Position numbers and translations under genes: made by a program
Assembly: GCA_022041995.1 (NCBI GenBank)
Contig: CP074386.1
Coordinates: 434,001-498,000 of the forward strand
DNA length: 64,000 nucleotides
Reading direction: 5' to 3'
DNA from: Cupriavidus necator
Lineage (GTDB): Bacteria > Pseudomonadota > Gammaproteobacteria > Burkholderiales > Burkholderiaceae
In this document: in pieces, positions 9,511 to 19,016 of the stretch
Layout of the letters: every line of letters begins with the position of its first letter
Numbering within the stretch: position 1 is the first letter of the stretch
Notes under the pieces: model-generated
Seen by the model: only the letters and a program-made list of their open reading frames with translations
The model's database searches: none
Told to the model about the DNA's origin: nothing

Positions 9511-10532
9511 AGCGCGATCGGCCCAATACACTTGGCAAGGCGCTCCTTCGGTTCTTCCAGGAGTATCTGCCGAACCTGCGGGGAATGAGCCTTCACACGA
9601 TACACGGCTATCGCGATGCCATTGTTCTATTCTTGCGCTTCGCTTCCGAACAGGCCGGGCGGCCTGTGGAGAACCTGGATATGGCGGATTTCAATGCCGA
9701 CCAGGTGATCGCATTTCTCGACTTCCTGGAACGCGAACGCGGTAATGGCATCTCGACTCGCAACGCCCGCCTCGCGGCACTGCACTGCCTGGCCCATTTC
9801 CTCGCCGGTGAGCATCCGGAACGCTTCGGTGAGTTACAACGCGTTCTCGGTGTTCCGTTCAAACGCGGCGCAACGCAACATATGATCGAGTATCTGGAGG
9901 CCAACGAGGTCAAGGCGCTATTGAGCCAGATCGACCGTTCAACGCGCTCGGGCCAACGCGACTACGCGTTATTCGCATTGATGTTCAACACCGGCGCACG
10001 CGTCCAGGAAGTGCTAGATCTGCGCCGATGCGATGTCCGGACGGAACCACCGTATCAGGTGAGGCTGCTGGGCAAGGGCGGAAAAGTCAGAATCTGCCCG
10101 ATCTGGGCTAACACCGCCTCGCTATTGCGCAATCTGTCGCAGGCACTGCCGGATATCCAGGACAGCCAGGCCACGCTGTTTCGCAATGAACGAGGAGCAA
10201 AACTGACGCGCTTTGGAGTCCGATATCTTCTCCGCAAGTATGTCGCGAGAGCAGCCACGACTGTTGGCACCTTGCCCAGCAAGCACATTCATCCTCATTC
10301 GGTGCGGCATAGTACTGCTGTCGCGCTTCTGAAGGCTGGCGTTGACTTTGCCACCATCAGCCAATGGCTCGGGCATGCGAGCCTGAACACTACCATGGTG
10401 TACGCGCGGGCCGACCTCGACCTCAAGCGACAAGCGTTGACGCAGGTTTTTCCGGATGTCCTGGCAGAGCAGGCACCGGGACGTCTTGTGCTCGGATCTG
10501 CCGATCTCCTCGGATGGCTGCGTCGTCTTTGA
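9507..10532 (+). CDS. RIT tyrosine recombinase C
   Basis: 341 residues from ATG 9507, overlapping the stop of recombinase B and preceded by GGAGG. It has an N-terminal core-binding domain (SLHTIHGYRDAIVLFLRFAS), then MFNTGARVQEVLDLR (Arg I), LLGKGGKVRICPI (Lys), HPHSVRHSTAVALL (H-x-x-R) and WLGHASLNTTMVYARAD (His and Tyr). Complete catalytic set. It is the last gene of the trio; 90 bases then lead to the right inverted end. Confidence 0.88.
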   Translation: MKRDRPNTLGKALLRFFQEYLPNLRGMSLHTIHGYRDAIVLFLRFASEQAGRPVENLDMADFNADQVIAFLDFLERERGNGISTRNARLAALHCLAHFLAGEHPERFGELQRVLGVPFKRGATQHMIEYLEANEVKALLSQIDRSTRSGQRDYALFALMFNTGARVQEVLDLRRCDVRTEPPYQVRLLGKGGKVRICPIWANTASLLRNLSQALPDIQDSQATLFRNERGAKLTRFGVRYLLRKYVARAATTVGTLPSKHIHPHSVRHSTAVALLKAGVDFATISQWLGHASLNTTMVYARADLDLKRQALTQVFPDVLAEQAPGRLVLGSADLLGWLRRL

Positions 10533-11026
10533 GGATTTTGTTATGTGAAGCGCGAAGCGGCTGATCCCAATCTCCACTGGACTCGAGCTTCGTAGCTTCA
10601 CATATCGGAGTGCTTCACATTAGTCAATGAGCAGCACGCAGCGACGGCGGCTGGCCTCCATGTGGGCGAGCCAGCGCTCGCGCAGCGCCTTGAAGCCACC
10701 CCATCGGTTGTGGGGCTTGAGCGGTACGGTAAAGATGTCGCTGAGCTCGCGGTAGAAGTCCGCCAGATTGCTCTGCGGGTGGGCGATCGAGCCGACCATC
10801 AGATCGGGGACGCGCATGAGGCGCTGATGAAGCAGGCGCAGCGTGACGCTCTTGCCGCAGCCAGGGTCGCCATGCACCATGGCGAAGCCGCCTTCGCGGG
10901 CCATACCGTTCTCGATGCGCCAGCAGAAGTGATCGAGCTTAGGTGGTACGAACACGGCCTCGACGGGGATGTCCTGGGCGAAGGGGTTGAACTTCAGGCC
11001 GTACAAGGCCAGCAGGTTGGGTTGCA

Positions 11027-12469
11027 TCATGGCTTGGTGGGTGCAGCGGGTGGGAGATAGGCCGGCGGCAGGCCGGTGGCAGCGTGTTCGGCAAGCAACT
11101 GACGCAGCAGCGGTGCAGTGCCAGTCTGAGCAGGTTGCTCGTTAGCGGGCGCCGCTCCCTTTGACGTGAGCTGCGCGCGCCGTGCGTCGGCATTGGCCGA
11201 CTTGTCCAGCGGGAACACGGCGGCCAGGATCGCGCCGGTGCGCGCATTGATCAGGTCGACCTGAGAGAGATCCCAGCGCGCGTAGCTCAAGCAGACTTGC
11301 TCGAGGTGGCGGTAAGCGCCGGGGAGCTCGAAGCGCACGCTGTCCAGCGTACAGGTGCCATCGGTTCTGCGCTGCATGCGATGCTTGCGGATACGGAAGG
11401 CGCGACGCAAGGCCAGCGCCTCGGGACTGGGGCGCGAGACGTCGGCACAGGACAGGTAGCGCTGCAGGGGCGTCGCTTCGAGCTCGGCATGTTCCTTGTG
11501 GTGGTATTCCTGCTCGACCCAGGCCTGCGTGGCGAGGTTCAACTGCTCCAGGGTCAGGTGCGATTCGCCTTCGAGCATGGCCATCAGCCGCGATTCGAGC
11601 TGCCCCCAGAAGCGCTCCTGCTTGGCATTCTGGTATGGGCTATACGGCAAGGTGGTTTGGTGCAGGATGCCCAGGCTGGCCAGCCCCTCGACGAACTCGT
11701 CGGCGATCATGGCCGCGCCGTTGTCGGTCATGATCGCCCGCGGCAGGCCCCGCTTCATGATGGCCTGCGAGACGCCGTGCACCAGCGACGCGGTGGTCTC
11801 ATCAAGGAACCACTGCAGGTGGCAGACCAGCCGGGAATGGTCGTCCATAATGCAGAGCAGCAGCGGCTTGTGCCATTGCCCATCAGGGGTGAGCACCTTG
11901 CGTGAACCATGGTGGAAGTCCAGATGCCAGAGGGCGGCCACGTGGTCGACTTCGTAGCTGCGCACCTCGCGTGCCTCGCGGCGAGCCGCCGCTGCAATGG
12001 CGCCATCGGTGCTCGAGCGCGGCGTTGGTTTGCGCACCAGACCATGCGCCTTCAGATACCGACACACCGTGGTGTAGGACGGCAGCGTGTCCGGACCATC
12101 CTTGGTCGCGACGCGCAGGTTGTCGTAATGCAACTGCATGGTCCAACCGGGATGCTGCCGGTACTGTTCCACCAGCGCCTCGATGATGGTCGGGCTCAGG
12201 CTGACGAAGTGGCCGCAATCGTCGCGCAGGCGGTTCTTGAGCTGATCGACCGGGTCCTGGACATGACGGGCCCGGTAGTACCAGCGTTCGATGGAGGACG
12301 CGCCGAACTGAACGTCGGCGCCAGTGATGGGGTGCCGCCAGACCTTGGCGGCCAGAACCTGGAACGCTTGCTGCAATTCGCCTTTGCCGGGCGGCGAAGC
12401 CAGCAAAGGGCCAATGACCGAGAAGCGCAAGCGCGCCCATCGGTTGCGATGATCGATCGATAGTGACAT
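11027..12469 (-). CDS. Mu/TniA/IS481-like DDE transposase
   Basis: 480 residues. There is an N-terminal helix-turn-helix region, then a retroviral-integrase-type core: first Asp in VAALWHLDFHHGSRKVL, second in AIMTDNGAAMIADEF, Glu in YSPYQNAKQERFWGQLE. A Mu-type beta-barrel region follows (RRAFRIRKHRMQRRTDGTCT) with a Pro/Ala-rich C-terminal tail, where ATPase contact usually lies in TniA/TnsB proteins. The stop overlaps the ATPase ATG, supporting one functional unit. It is the catalytic protein of the surrounding transposon. The exact IS/Tn family name is not recognised. Confidence 0.85.
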   Translation of the reverse strand: MSLSIDHRNRWARLRFSVIGPLLASPPGKGELQQAFQVLAAKVWRHPITGADVQFGASSIERWYYRARHVQDPVDQLKNRLRDDCGHFVSLSPTIIEALVEQYRQHPGWTMQLHYDNLRVATKDGPDTLPSYTTVCRYLKAHGLVRKPTPRSSTDGAIAAAARREAREVRSYEVDHVAALWHLDFHHGSRKVLTPDGQWHKPLLLCIMDDHSRLVCHLQWFLDETTASLVHGVSQAIMKRGLPRAIMTDNGAAMIADEFVEGLASLGILHQTTLPYSPYQNAKQERFWGQLESRLMAMLEGESHLTLEQLNLATQAWVEQEYHHKEHAELEATPLQRYLSCADVSRPSPEALALRRAFRIRKHRMQRRTDGTCTLDSVRFELPGAYRHLEQVCLSYARWDLSQVDLINARTGAILAAVFPLDKSANADARRAQLTSKGAAPANEQPAQTGTAPLLRQLLAEHAATGLPPAYLPPAAPTKP

Positions 12470-12553
12470 GACTCTCCCATTGGGGTGGATAACGGGAGCA
12501 GGCTACGGGCAGTGCGAGTGACCCGCCATCGACATGTTCTGCGGGAGAAGCTC

Positions 12554-13129
12554 CTATCTGGCGCATCCCTCAGCCTGCGTGGTCAGGCCGGGCCCGAGCA
12601 GCAAGCGCAATACCGCGGCCAGGCGCTCCTCCTCGCTGTTGTGCTCGACCGATTGCAGCAGGCGGTCGGGATAGATGAACGGCTCGGGCGTTGGCGGGAT
12701 GAGACCACGCAGCCACCGGCCGGCGGGGGTCTTTGGGAAGGTCTCGGTCCACCACTGACGCCAGCGCTTGAGCGTAGTCCAACTGATCGCGGGCAGGCCG
12801 TCCAGGCAGGCGCCATGGGCACGACTCGATCGCAGTACCAGGATAATGGTCAGCCAGACGCGCCGGCCGAGGAAACGCACCGAATCGGGCGTCATGCGTT
12901 TGCGGCATCCGGCACAGCACAGGCTCAGGCGCGTAGCGCAGTCCGGGTGTGCTGCCGGTGGGCATCCGCGTGGCTTACGCGGATAGTTGGCACTGTGCAG
13001 CACAGAGCTGCAATGGCAGCAGCCCCTGTCCCGCGCCACCGTCATCAGGTCTTCGTCGATCCGGCGTAACAGGGCAAAAAACGCCGGCGTTTGTAGCAAG
13101 GCATGGCACACTGCTGAGGTCTCCTTCAT
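12554..13129 (-). CDS. Zinc-ribbon protein, first gene of the transposition operon
   Basis: About 191 residues from ATG 13129 (an upstream in-frame codon at 13153 is possible). A cysteine-rich segment, RGCCHCSSVLHSANYPRKPRGC followed later by LCCAGCRKRMTPDSVRFLGR, looks like paired zinc knuckles, as in transposase zinc-ribbon domains. A Trp-rich helical part (WTTLKRWRQWWTETF) resembles a helix-turn-helix. It lies 85 bases upstream of the DDE transposase in the same direction. Likely a DNA-binding accessory factor, for end or target recognition; this is inference from motif and position. Confidence 0.65.
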   Translation of the reverse strand: MKETSAVCHALLQTPAFFALLRRIDEDLMTVARDRGCCHCSSVLHSANYPRKPRGCPPAAHPDCATRLSLCCAGCRKRMTPDSVRFLGRRVWLTIILVLRSSRAHGACLDGLPAISWTTLKRWRQWWTETFPKTPAGRWLRGLIPPTPEPFIYPDRLLQSVEHNSEEERLAAVLRLLLGPGLTTQAEGCAR

Positions 13130-13643
13130 TGCTCGACACAATAAAGGCGACATCTTCCCTCAGGCGCGTGCGCGCACGCTCCCTGAGGGAACCCCTCTAG
13201 CGTCCATCACCGTTCTTGCTCAAATCCCCGCGCTATCGGCATCACGAAAGCTGCTTATGCACAGAGCGCACTGGAAAGAGCCCGAGGGAATTGATGAGCG
13301 GCAAGCCTCACGATCACTGGCTTACGCTGCTCGGACTCGGCCGCCTCCAGCCTCAGCGCATCTGACATCGGCCGGGTTGTCACCGGCCTCTACTATGCAT
13401 CGGAATCCTTAACATTCCTGCGTTTCACGCAGGCTGCTTAAGCTCGTCCCTGTAACGCAAAAATCGCGTGTTTTGAACCACGCCCTCGTCGCCCATCTCG
13501 ACGCGGCTGGTCTCGCCTGCTTGCCAATTCCGTTGACCGCCGCCAGATCGCTTCAACCGAAACTCGCAACCAGTTGCGTTATAGCGCAAAGTCGTTTCTT
13601 CACGAACGCCGGGCACAGGCATGGGCTTGGGAAGCTCAATAGG

Positions 13644-15521
13644 TCACGATTTTTTGGTCCGTCTGGTGCGTCGTTCGCGCGGAGGTTGGGGCTGCGCAAT
13701 TGCGGCTCCGAACTGCTCGGCCTGCGTCAATACGGCGAGGATACGTTGCCGGTCCGGCCGGATATTGCGTAGATCCATGCCGTCAGGCTGAAAATACTCG
13801 CCACTGATCACCCTGTGCGCGAGCGCCTCGATTCCCCCCAGCACATGGTCACCACAGGAATAGCCGTCCGCCTGCTGCGGGATTGGCATGCCCGCAGGTG
13901 CCCCTGCGCCCAGGACCGCAGCCACCTGCGCTGCCCGCTGGAATTGGGCCGTATTGGTGACAAATGGGGCATCATCCGGTGAGATCGCGGAATCGTAGTG
14001 GAAGGACTGCGCGGTGTGCCGGTTCACAACGAGCAGTGACCAGTGGCGATCGCCCACGTTCACGGGCAGAAACAGAATAGGCGGGGAGTCGGGGCCAGCA
14101 ATGTGGGTCAGGACTTCGCTTTGCTGCTGAGGAGTCCCGTCGGTCAACAGACGGACCTGCTGCGGGTCGACAAAATTGAGCCACTGCGCACCGGGTTGCC
14201 CGAACAATTGCTGGGCAAGCACATTGGTATAAGTGACGAGGTCGTGGTCCCACAACCACGGATCGTCCGCCAACCGCTGGGCGACCCTGACGCTGGCAGC
14301 CTGCCGAGTATAGCTATCCACGTCCACAATCTCCGGACCCGCTGGGTGCGAGGGCCCGACGACCGACTGCGGGGTATTCGGATCGAACTCGCGGCTGCCG
14401 TAAGGCACCCCGTAACCGAGCGACGAGAGATCGGCAAACGTGGAACCCGACTCCTGCGGGCGGTTGTCCCCCTCCCACGGACTCAGGCCGCGAAAAAAGG
14501 AGGAACCCGGAGGACTGCGAGCGGCATCTGCCTGGCCCCAAGGAAGATCCTTACCATAACCTTCATAGGCATACGGCTGGGACGGGCCCCCTTGAAATGA
14601 AGCATGGTCTGTAACAGGTTGCTGAGTACGAGCCGCCCTCCGGCGCTCTATTGCCTCATTCACGGTTTGCTGCAGTTCCGGGGGCAGTCGTCGGTATATC
14701 GACTCACCGTCCTTCTTGAGACTACCGTCTTTGAAGAAGTATGCACTTGCATTTTGTAGTCCCGAAATTTGACCACACTCTGTCACGCTTTTGTTGAGGG
14801 CATACGGCTCAAGTGCCGCCACAAATCGCTCGGGTACACTCTCAGACAGCATCGTTTGTTTCACTCTCGCTAGCAGGGACGCATCAACTTTGCGGCGCTG
14901 GTCGTCTGACAGTCGACGGTAGGCAAACTCACCCTGCACCATAAGTTTCCCTTTTGAAGAAAAGTAGTTGCTGATGTTTTTAAGTCCGGAACGTTGTTCA
15001 CATTCTTTCAGGCTTACTCCATGAGAGTAGAGATCAACGGCCGCCATAAATCTATCAAGAAATGGAGTGCAAACCGTCTCGCGCCGCGCCGCAAGCGACG
15101 CATCAACTTCACGTTGTTGCTCTTCCGAGAGTTTTTGATACAGCGATAGCCCAATCGGCGCCAAATAGCCGTCTTTAGTGAAATAAATGCTCATATTTTT
15201 AACGCCAGATATTTTTGCGCAATCGGATAAGGAAGCCCCTCTGGAGTAGGGGTCGAGTGCTAAGAAAAAACTCTCTAAAGGCGAGACAGAATCTAGATTT
15301 TTTTCCATGCGAAGATGGATAGCTTTTTCTATCTCGTGCTTCTGTTCTGGCGGAAGCTTGCTGAAAATGACGCGCCCATTTTTGCCCAAACTACCCGTTT
15401 TGGTCAGGTAGGTATCGAATCCTTTTATCTTAGCCTGTCGCCCGCACTCGGCTAGGGAATCGCTGAACAAAGCGTCAGCGCGCAGCGTTGCCAGTGTGAT
15501 GCCGATTTTTTTGTCAACCAA
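13644..15521 (-). pseudogene. ULP/C48-type SUMO-protease effector with four tandem repeats, 5'-truncated
   Basis: The 625-residue open frame has four degenerate repeats of about 73 residues (signature S-[LV]-x-[DE]-C-x-x-x-S-G-[LV]-[KQ]-N) in the N-terminal half. A Pro/Ser/Gly-rich linker and a C-terminal cysteine protease domain follow: His in DRHWSLLVV, Asp in FHYDSA, Gln/Cys in PQQADGYSCGDHV. The basic tail RRTRRTKKS could be a nuclear signal. This resembles XopD/NopD-type effectors that remove SUMO in the plant nucleus. The only in-frame start is an unconvincing TTG, and an in-frame stop lies just upstream at the edge of the IS5 element. The native start, secretion signal and promoter therefore appear lost. 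The protease domain itself looks intact. Confidence 0.82.
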
Positions 15522-15589
15522 CAGCAGATTTGACGGCTTGCCAGTTGGAAATTTTCATTTTTTGGGGCTTTTGCCCCGGGTTTCACGCC

Positions 15590-16606
15590 TTATGCCGCCT
15601 TGCAGACGGAATTGTCCATTGATTGCAGCAACGCTTTCTTTGCAATCACCAGATTGGCCAGCGCAAACAAGGTGTCGCACTGCGCACCGTTTTTGGCCAA
15701 TCCCCTGTAGCGAGCCTTCTTGTGCTTGAACAGATTCTTCACCACATGAAACGGATGTTCAACCCGGGCACGAATTTGCGCCTTGACCTTCTCCAAGGCC
15801 TGCGTCAATTGCTTCAGCGGCCCTTCGGTCATGCCCTTGAGCCTGGAGCGCTTCATAGCCACCGACCACCGAACATCCGCCTTGATGGCGCCCTCTGCTT
15901 GCGCCTTCAAGATCTCGTCGCGCCTGTGCACGCCGGTGTAGCCCGCATCAAGAATGACGTCATCCTCTTGCCCGTGCAGCACCTCATGGGTGTGCGCCAC
16001 GTCAGACTCGTTGGCCGCGGTGTAGTGAGTGCTGTGCACCAAGCCCGATTCAGCATCGGCACCCACATGCGCCTTCATGCCGTGGTACCACTGATTGCGC
16101 TTCTTCGTTTGATGCATTTCAGGGTCACGCGCCTTGTCTCGGTTCTTTGTCGAAGTCGGCGCATTGATGATGGTGGCGTCCACCATCGTGCCCTCGCGCA
16201 TCATCAGGCCTCGCTCGCGCAGGTGGGCGTTGATCTGCTCAAACAGCACGGCGGTAAGCTTGTGCTTCTCGAGCAGGCGGCGAAACTTGAGCACCGTGGT
16301 GGCGTCCGGCGCTTCCTCATGTCCCAAGTCAACACCGACAAAATTGCGGATGGCCGCGCTGTCGCTGACGGCATCTTCAAGGGCCTCGTCGGACAAGCCA
16401 TACCACTGCTGCACAAAGTACAGCCGCAGCATGCGTTCCAGGCCAATGGGCGGGCGCCCTCGTTTGCCCTTGGGGTAGTACGGCTCCAGTGCCTCCAGCA
16501 ATCGAGCCCAGGGCACCACCTGCTCCATCTCACCCAGAAATTTCTCGCGCCGCGTAACGCGCTTCTTTCCCAGATACTCGGCACTAGCAAAACTGATTTG
16601 TTGCAT
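15590..16606 (-). CDS. IS5-family transposase
   Basis: 338 residues, complete. N-terminal DUF772-type segment (FLGEMEQVVPWARLLEALEP, GRPPIGLERMLRLYFVQQW), first Asp in GTMVDATIINAPTSTKN, second in DVILDAGYTGVHRRDE, and the ARVEHPFHVVKNLFKHKKAR segment carrying the Glu. An intact IS5-family enzyme. The element sits between the truncated ULP effector and the 5'-truncated SIR2 gene and is the likely cause of both truncations. I could not place its inverted ends precisely (roughly 15540 and 16680). Confidence 0.9.
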   Translation of the reverse strand: MQQISFASAEYLGKKRVTRREKFLGEMEQVVPWARLLEALEPYYPKGKRGRPPIGLERMLRLYFVQQWYGLSDEALEDAVSDSAAIRNFVGVDLGHEEAPDATTVLKFRRLLEKHKLTAVLFEQINAHLRERGLMMREGTMVDATIINAPTSTKNRDKARDPEMHQTKKRNQWYHGMKAHVGADAESGLVHSTHYTAANESDVAHTHEVLHGQEDDVILDAGYTGVHRRDEILKAQAEGAIKADVRWSVAMKRSRLKGMTEGPLKQLTQALEKVKAQIRARVEHPFHVVKNLFKHKKARYRGLAKNGAQCDTLFALANLVIAKKALLQSMDNSVCKAA

Positions 16607-16890
16607 CGGCGTAGCTCGCTGGTCGTCCTTAGTCTATCAACGCTTCACAGCTGCTCAACGTCGACACTCTCGTCGATTAAATCAGCCTTTCCCTTAATCC
16701 CAGGACCATTGGTAAGATAAAAAAATTCTCAACCTTTCTGGGTACTAAAGGCGGCACGACTGCCAACATCCCCGTTGTATCGTTCACTCGACAACAAATT
16801 GAAAGATTCTGGGCTGAGTACAACAAGCTCCCCATCGTGAACCCGACCAAGTGGAAGTTTCACGAGACAGTTTTTGAAGAGCACTACTAC

Positions 16891-18360
16891 TCTTACTGTG
16901 TCATAAATGTGCCATACTATAAACTTCTTGGCACAGTTCATGAAGAGCGATGAGCGCGAGCGAGCGATTTGAGCAATACATGGAACATTTAGCGGCGGGA
17001 CTGGGGCATGCGGACCGCCATGCTGGGCTCAAGGGCTACTGCACAGGTCTGATGCTGCCGCTATCGCGTAAGAGTGTGGAGCCGATGGCAGCTGGAGTCG
17101 ATCCGCTGCACGCTAGCGCCCGGCACCAGGCACTGCACCACTTTGTCGCCAAGGCCGACTGGTCCGATGAGGAGATGCTGCGCCGGGTCAGTCAGTGGGT
17201 AGTGCCCAAGATGGATCTCTCGACCGGTGGCTTCTGGATCATTGACGACACAGGCTTCCCAAAGAAGGGCAAACATTCGGTTGGGGTCGCGCGTCAGTAT
17301 TGTGGGGTGCTGGGTAAGCAGGACAACTGCCAAGTTGCGGTCAGTGTGTCTCTGGCCTGTGAGCAGGCGAGTGTGCCTGTAGCCTACCAGCTCTATCTAC
17401 CGCGGGAATGGGCGGAAGATACTGAGCGGCGTGAGAAGGCTGGAATTCCCGACGAGGTGAGGTTCACAACGAAGACCGAGATTGCTCTGCAACAGCTCGA
17501 ATCGCTGTTGGCCGCCGGCGCGCCAAAGTATTGCGTGTTGGCGGATGCCGGCTACGGGGTGGACAACGCATTTCGCCAGCGTCTGAGTGATCTGGGCATG
17601 CGGTATGTGGTGGGTATCACGTCGGCGGTCGTGGTCTGGCCACCGGGGGTGGAGCCGTTGCCGCCGAAGCCATATAGCGGCATCGGCCGCCCGCCGGTGA
17701 TGCCGCGGCGCACTCGCAATCGACAGCCGATAAGCGTCAAGGAACTGGCGCATTCCCTGCCGCCTACCGCATTCCAGACGATTAGCTGGCGCGAAGGCTC
17801 AAACGAAACGCTCAGTGGGCGCTTTGCCGCCGTACGTGTGCGTCACGCAGGCGGTAATAGTGGCAAGGCGCGTCTGCGCCCCGAGCAGTGGCTGCTAATC
17901 GAGTGGCCCACTGGGGACACTGACCCATTGAAGTACTTCCTATCCACCCTCCCGGCCGATATTGCGCTGGATGAATTGGTCGCCCAGGCGCACATGCGTT
18001 GGCGCATCGAGCGCGACTACCAGGACTTGAAGCAGGAGTTGGGTCTCGGCCATTACGAAGGCCGAGGGTGGCGGGGCTTTCACCACCATGCCGCGCTGAG
18101 CATAGCCGCCTATGGATTCCTGGTCTCTGAACGTATTACCACCGGCGATTTAGTCGGCGCCAAAAAAACTTCATTGCACGCCAAACGCCTGCGCTTTCCG
18201 CAGATTACATCCCGCGGGGCAGCCCAGCGCGCCCAGCGACACGTGGCTGATTCAATCACCACGATCCGCCACCAACTCAGCATTCTCTTGATTGGTAGAC
18301 TCGCCATGTGTCCGTGCTGTCGGAGGCCAAACAAACGACTTCTCTTGTGACACAGTAAGA
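16891..18360 (+). mobile_element. IS701-family element, 4-bp target duplication CTAC
   Basis: Inverted ends TCTTACTGTGTCA at 16891 and at 18360 (inverted). CTAC lies on both sides (16887-16890 and 18361-18364). One complete transposase gene is inside. Confidence 0.9.
16950..18350 (+). CDS. IS701-family transposase
   Basis: 466 residues, complete. The DDE-type nuclease motifs are GGFWIIDDTGFPKKGKHSVG (first Asp), YCVLADAGYGVDNAFR (second Asp) and MRWRIERDYQDLKQELGLGH (Glu), with a GWRGFHHH segment near the C-terminus. All are standard for IS701. ATG 16950 is 59 bases inside the left end. Intact and probably competent; it sits inside the SIR2 gene. Confidence 0.93.
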   Translation: MSASERFEQYMEHLAAGLGHADRHAGLKGYCTGLMLPLSRKSVEPMAAGVDPLHASARHQALHHFVAKADWSDEEMLRRVSQWVVPKMDLSTGGFWIIDDTGFPKKGKHSVGVARQYCGVLGKQDNCQVAVSVSLACEQASVPVAYQLYLPREWAEDTERREKAGIPDEVRFTTKTEIALQQLESLLAAGAPKYCVLADAGYGVDNAFRQRLSDLGMRYVVGITSAVVVWPPGVEPLPPKPYSGIGRPPVMPRRTRNRQPISVKELAHSLPPTAFQTISWREGSNETLSGRFAAVRVRHAGGNSGKARLRPEQWLLIEWPTGDTDPLKYFLSTLPADIALDELVAQAHMRWRIERDYQDLKQELGLGHYEGRGWRGFHHHAALSIAAYGFLVSERITTGDLVGAKKTSLHAKRLRFPQITSRGAAQRAQRHVADSITTIRHQLSILLIGRLAMCPCCRRPNKRLLL

Positions 18361-19016
18361 CTACCAGATGCTTAGGCTATTGAGTTACGAGCTTGAGAAG
18401 CCGAACTCAATCCTCATCACCTTCGGCTTTTCGTTTGCAGACGAGCATATCCTGAAGCTTGTACAACGATCGCTGTCCAATCCACAGCTTCAGACCTTCA
18501 TTTGTTGCTACAGCCAAAAAGGAGTGGCAGCGATTAAAGAAGAATTCAAGCTCTGGAGAAATGTCACTGTCATTGGACCACCGGATGGCGAGAAACTGGA
18601 TTTTACCAACTTCAATAAATACATCTTCTCTCTCAAGCCTGAAAAGTATTTTCCTTCTGAGGAAGCGGAGGACCTATGAGTATCGTCGTCGGTGAAGTTA
18701 TTGCCGTCTCTGGAGTTCGCATATCACTTCGCATCTTTGAAGATTCCAGCCAAGAGACCATCTTCTACGATGGAGTGAAATACAGAGGCGTTTCCCTCAG
18801 GGAGCATGTTTCAATCCAGCGCGGCTTTATCGATATTGTTTGCCTTGTTGAGGGTGAATATCTTGATGAGCGAAGGGTGGATGCCGACGTCGAGCAGACG
18901 CTGTATGTGCGGAAGGTGGATGTGCGCCCCATCGGCTACATCGTGGGCGACAAGTTCCTTGAAGGCGTGAAGTTCATGCCCATGATCCGGGACAAGGCGT
19001 CTCTTCTGAGCGAACC

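Larger units (their letters stand above)
7139..10622 (+). mobile_element. RIT (recombinase-in-trio) element
   Basis: Three tyrosine recombinase genes in one direction, each overlapping the next by ATGA, lie between near-identical inverted ends. Left end from 7165: TAATGTGGAGCACTCCGATA. Right end, inverted from 10622: TAATGTGAAGCACTCCGATA. GTCAAT lies at both boundaries. This gene order and end structure define RIT elements, whose transposition mechanism is little studied. It is inserted in the Walker B codons of the host transposon's ATPase gene. Confidence 0.88.
6707..11030 (-). pseudogene. AAA ATPase of the transposon (TniB/TnsC/ExeA-like), split by the RIT element
   Basis: N-terminal half 10624-11030: MMQPNLLALYGLKFNPFAQD, Walker A GDPGCGKS, ending at the Walker B strand CVLLID. 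C-terminal half 6707-7137 resumes as EAQEMAVPALSELRLLAQ with the sensor and helical region. Joining the halves across the repeated GTCAAT (7133-7138 and 10623-10628) gives exactly 278 codons in frame (277 residues), so the RIT insertion is the only lesion and precise loss would restore it. Its start overlaps the transposase stop as ATGA. In related systems this ATPase selects the target and activates the transposase. Confidence 0.88.
6251..13263 (-). mobile_element. Transposase/AAA-ATPase/zinc-ribbon transposon (TniA-TniB-like organisation)
   Basis: It lies inside the IS copy with a GAGC repeat on both sides. Its ends are related: left TGTGCGTGAGCA and right (inverted) TGTGCATAAGCA. It carries a minus-strand operon: zinc-ribbon protein, Mu/IS481-like DDE transposase, AAA ATPase overlapping it by ATGA, and a 71-residue protein, with a hairpin terminator after the last gene. 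The transposase-plus-ATPase logic resembles Tn7/Tn5053-type elements. Without the nested RIT element it would be about 3.5 kb. I do not recognise a named transposon. Confidence 0.75.
6106..13487 (+). mobile_element. 5'-truncated second copy of the unclassified IS seen at 30.9-32.6 kb, split by a 7-kb transposon
   Basis: Bases 6106-6250 match the transposase C-terminal coding region of the intact copy (near 32248-32391). The match resumes at 13264 and runs to about 13487, ending at the same point as the intact copy ends (near 32611). The 7-kb block between is a later insertion flanked by GAGC (6247-6250 and 13264-13267). The first two-thirds of this IS copy is absent. Confidence 0.85.
16683..18679 (+). 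pseudogene. SIR2-family protein of a SIR2-HerA defence pair, truncated and IS-interrupted
   Basis: The coding frame starts mid-protein (GKIKKFSTFLGTKGGTTANI) and runs to HETVFEEHYY at 16890. It is broken by the IS701 element and resumes at 18365 as QMLRLLSYELEKPNSILITF, ending LKPEKYFPSEEAEDL. The C-terminal region matches SIR2-like_2 proteins that pair with HerA ATPases; these deplete NAD+ on phage infection. The N-terminal NAD-binding part is missing, beside the IS5 element. The stop overlaps the HerA start (ATGA at 18676-18679), as in intact pairs. It cannot be functional as it stands. Confidence 0.75.

Noticed and set aside
15564..15577. GGGGC-TTTT-GCCCC hairpin as a terminator of the IS5 transposase
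   Set aside because: On the transposase's strand it is followed by an A run, not a T run; in the other direction there is no gene to end.
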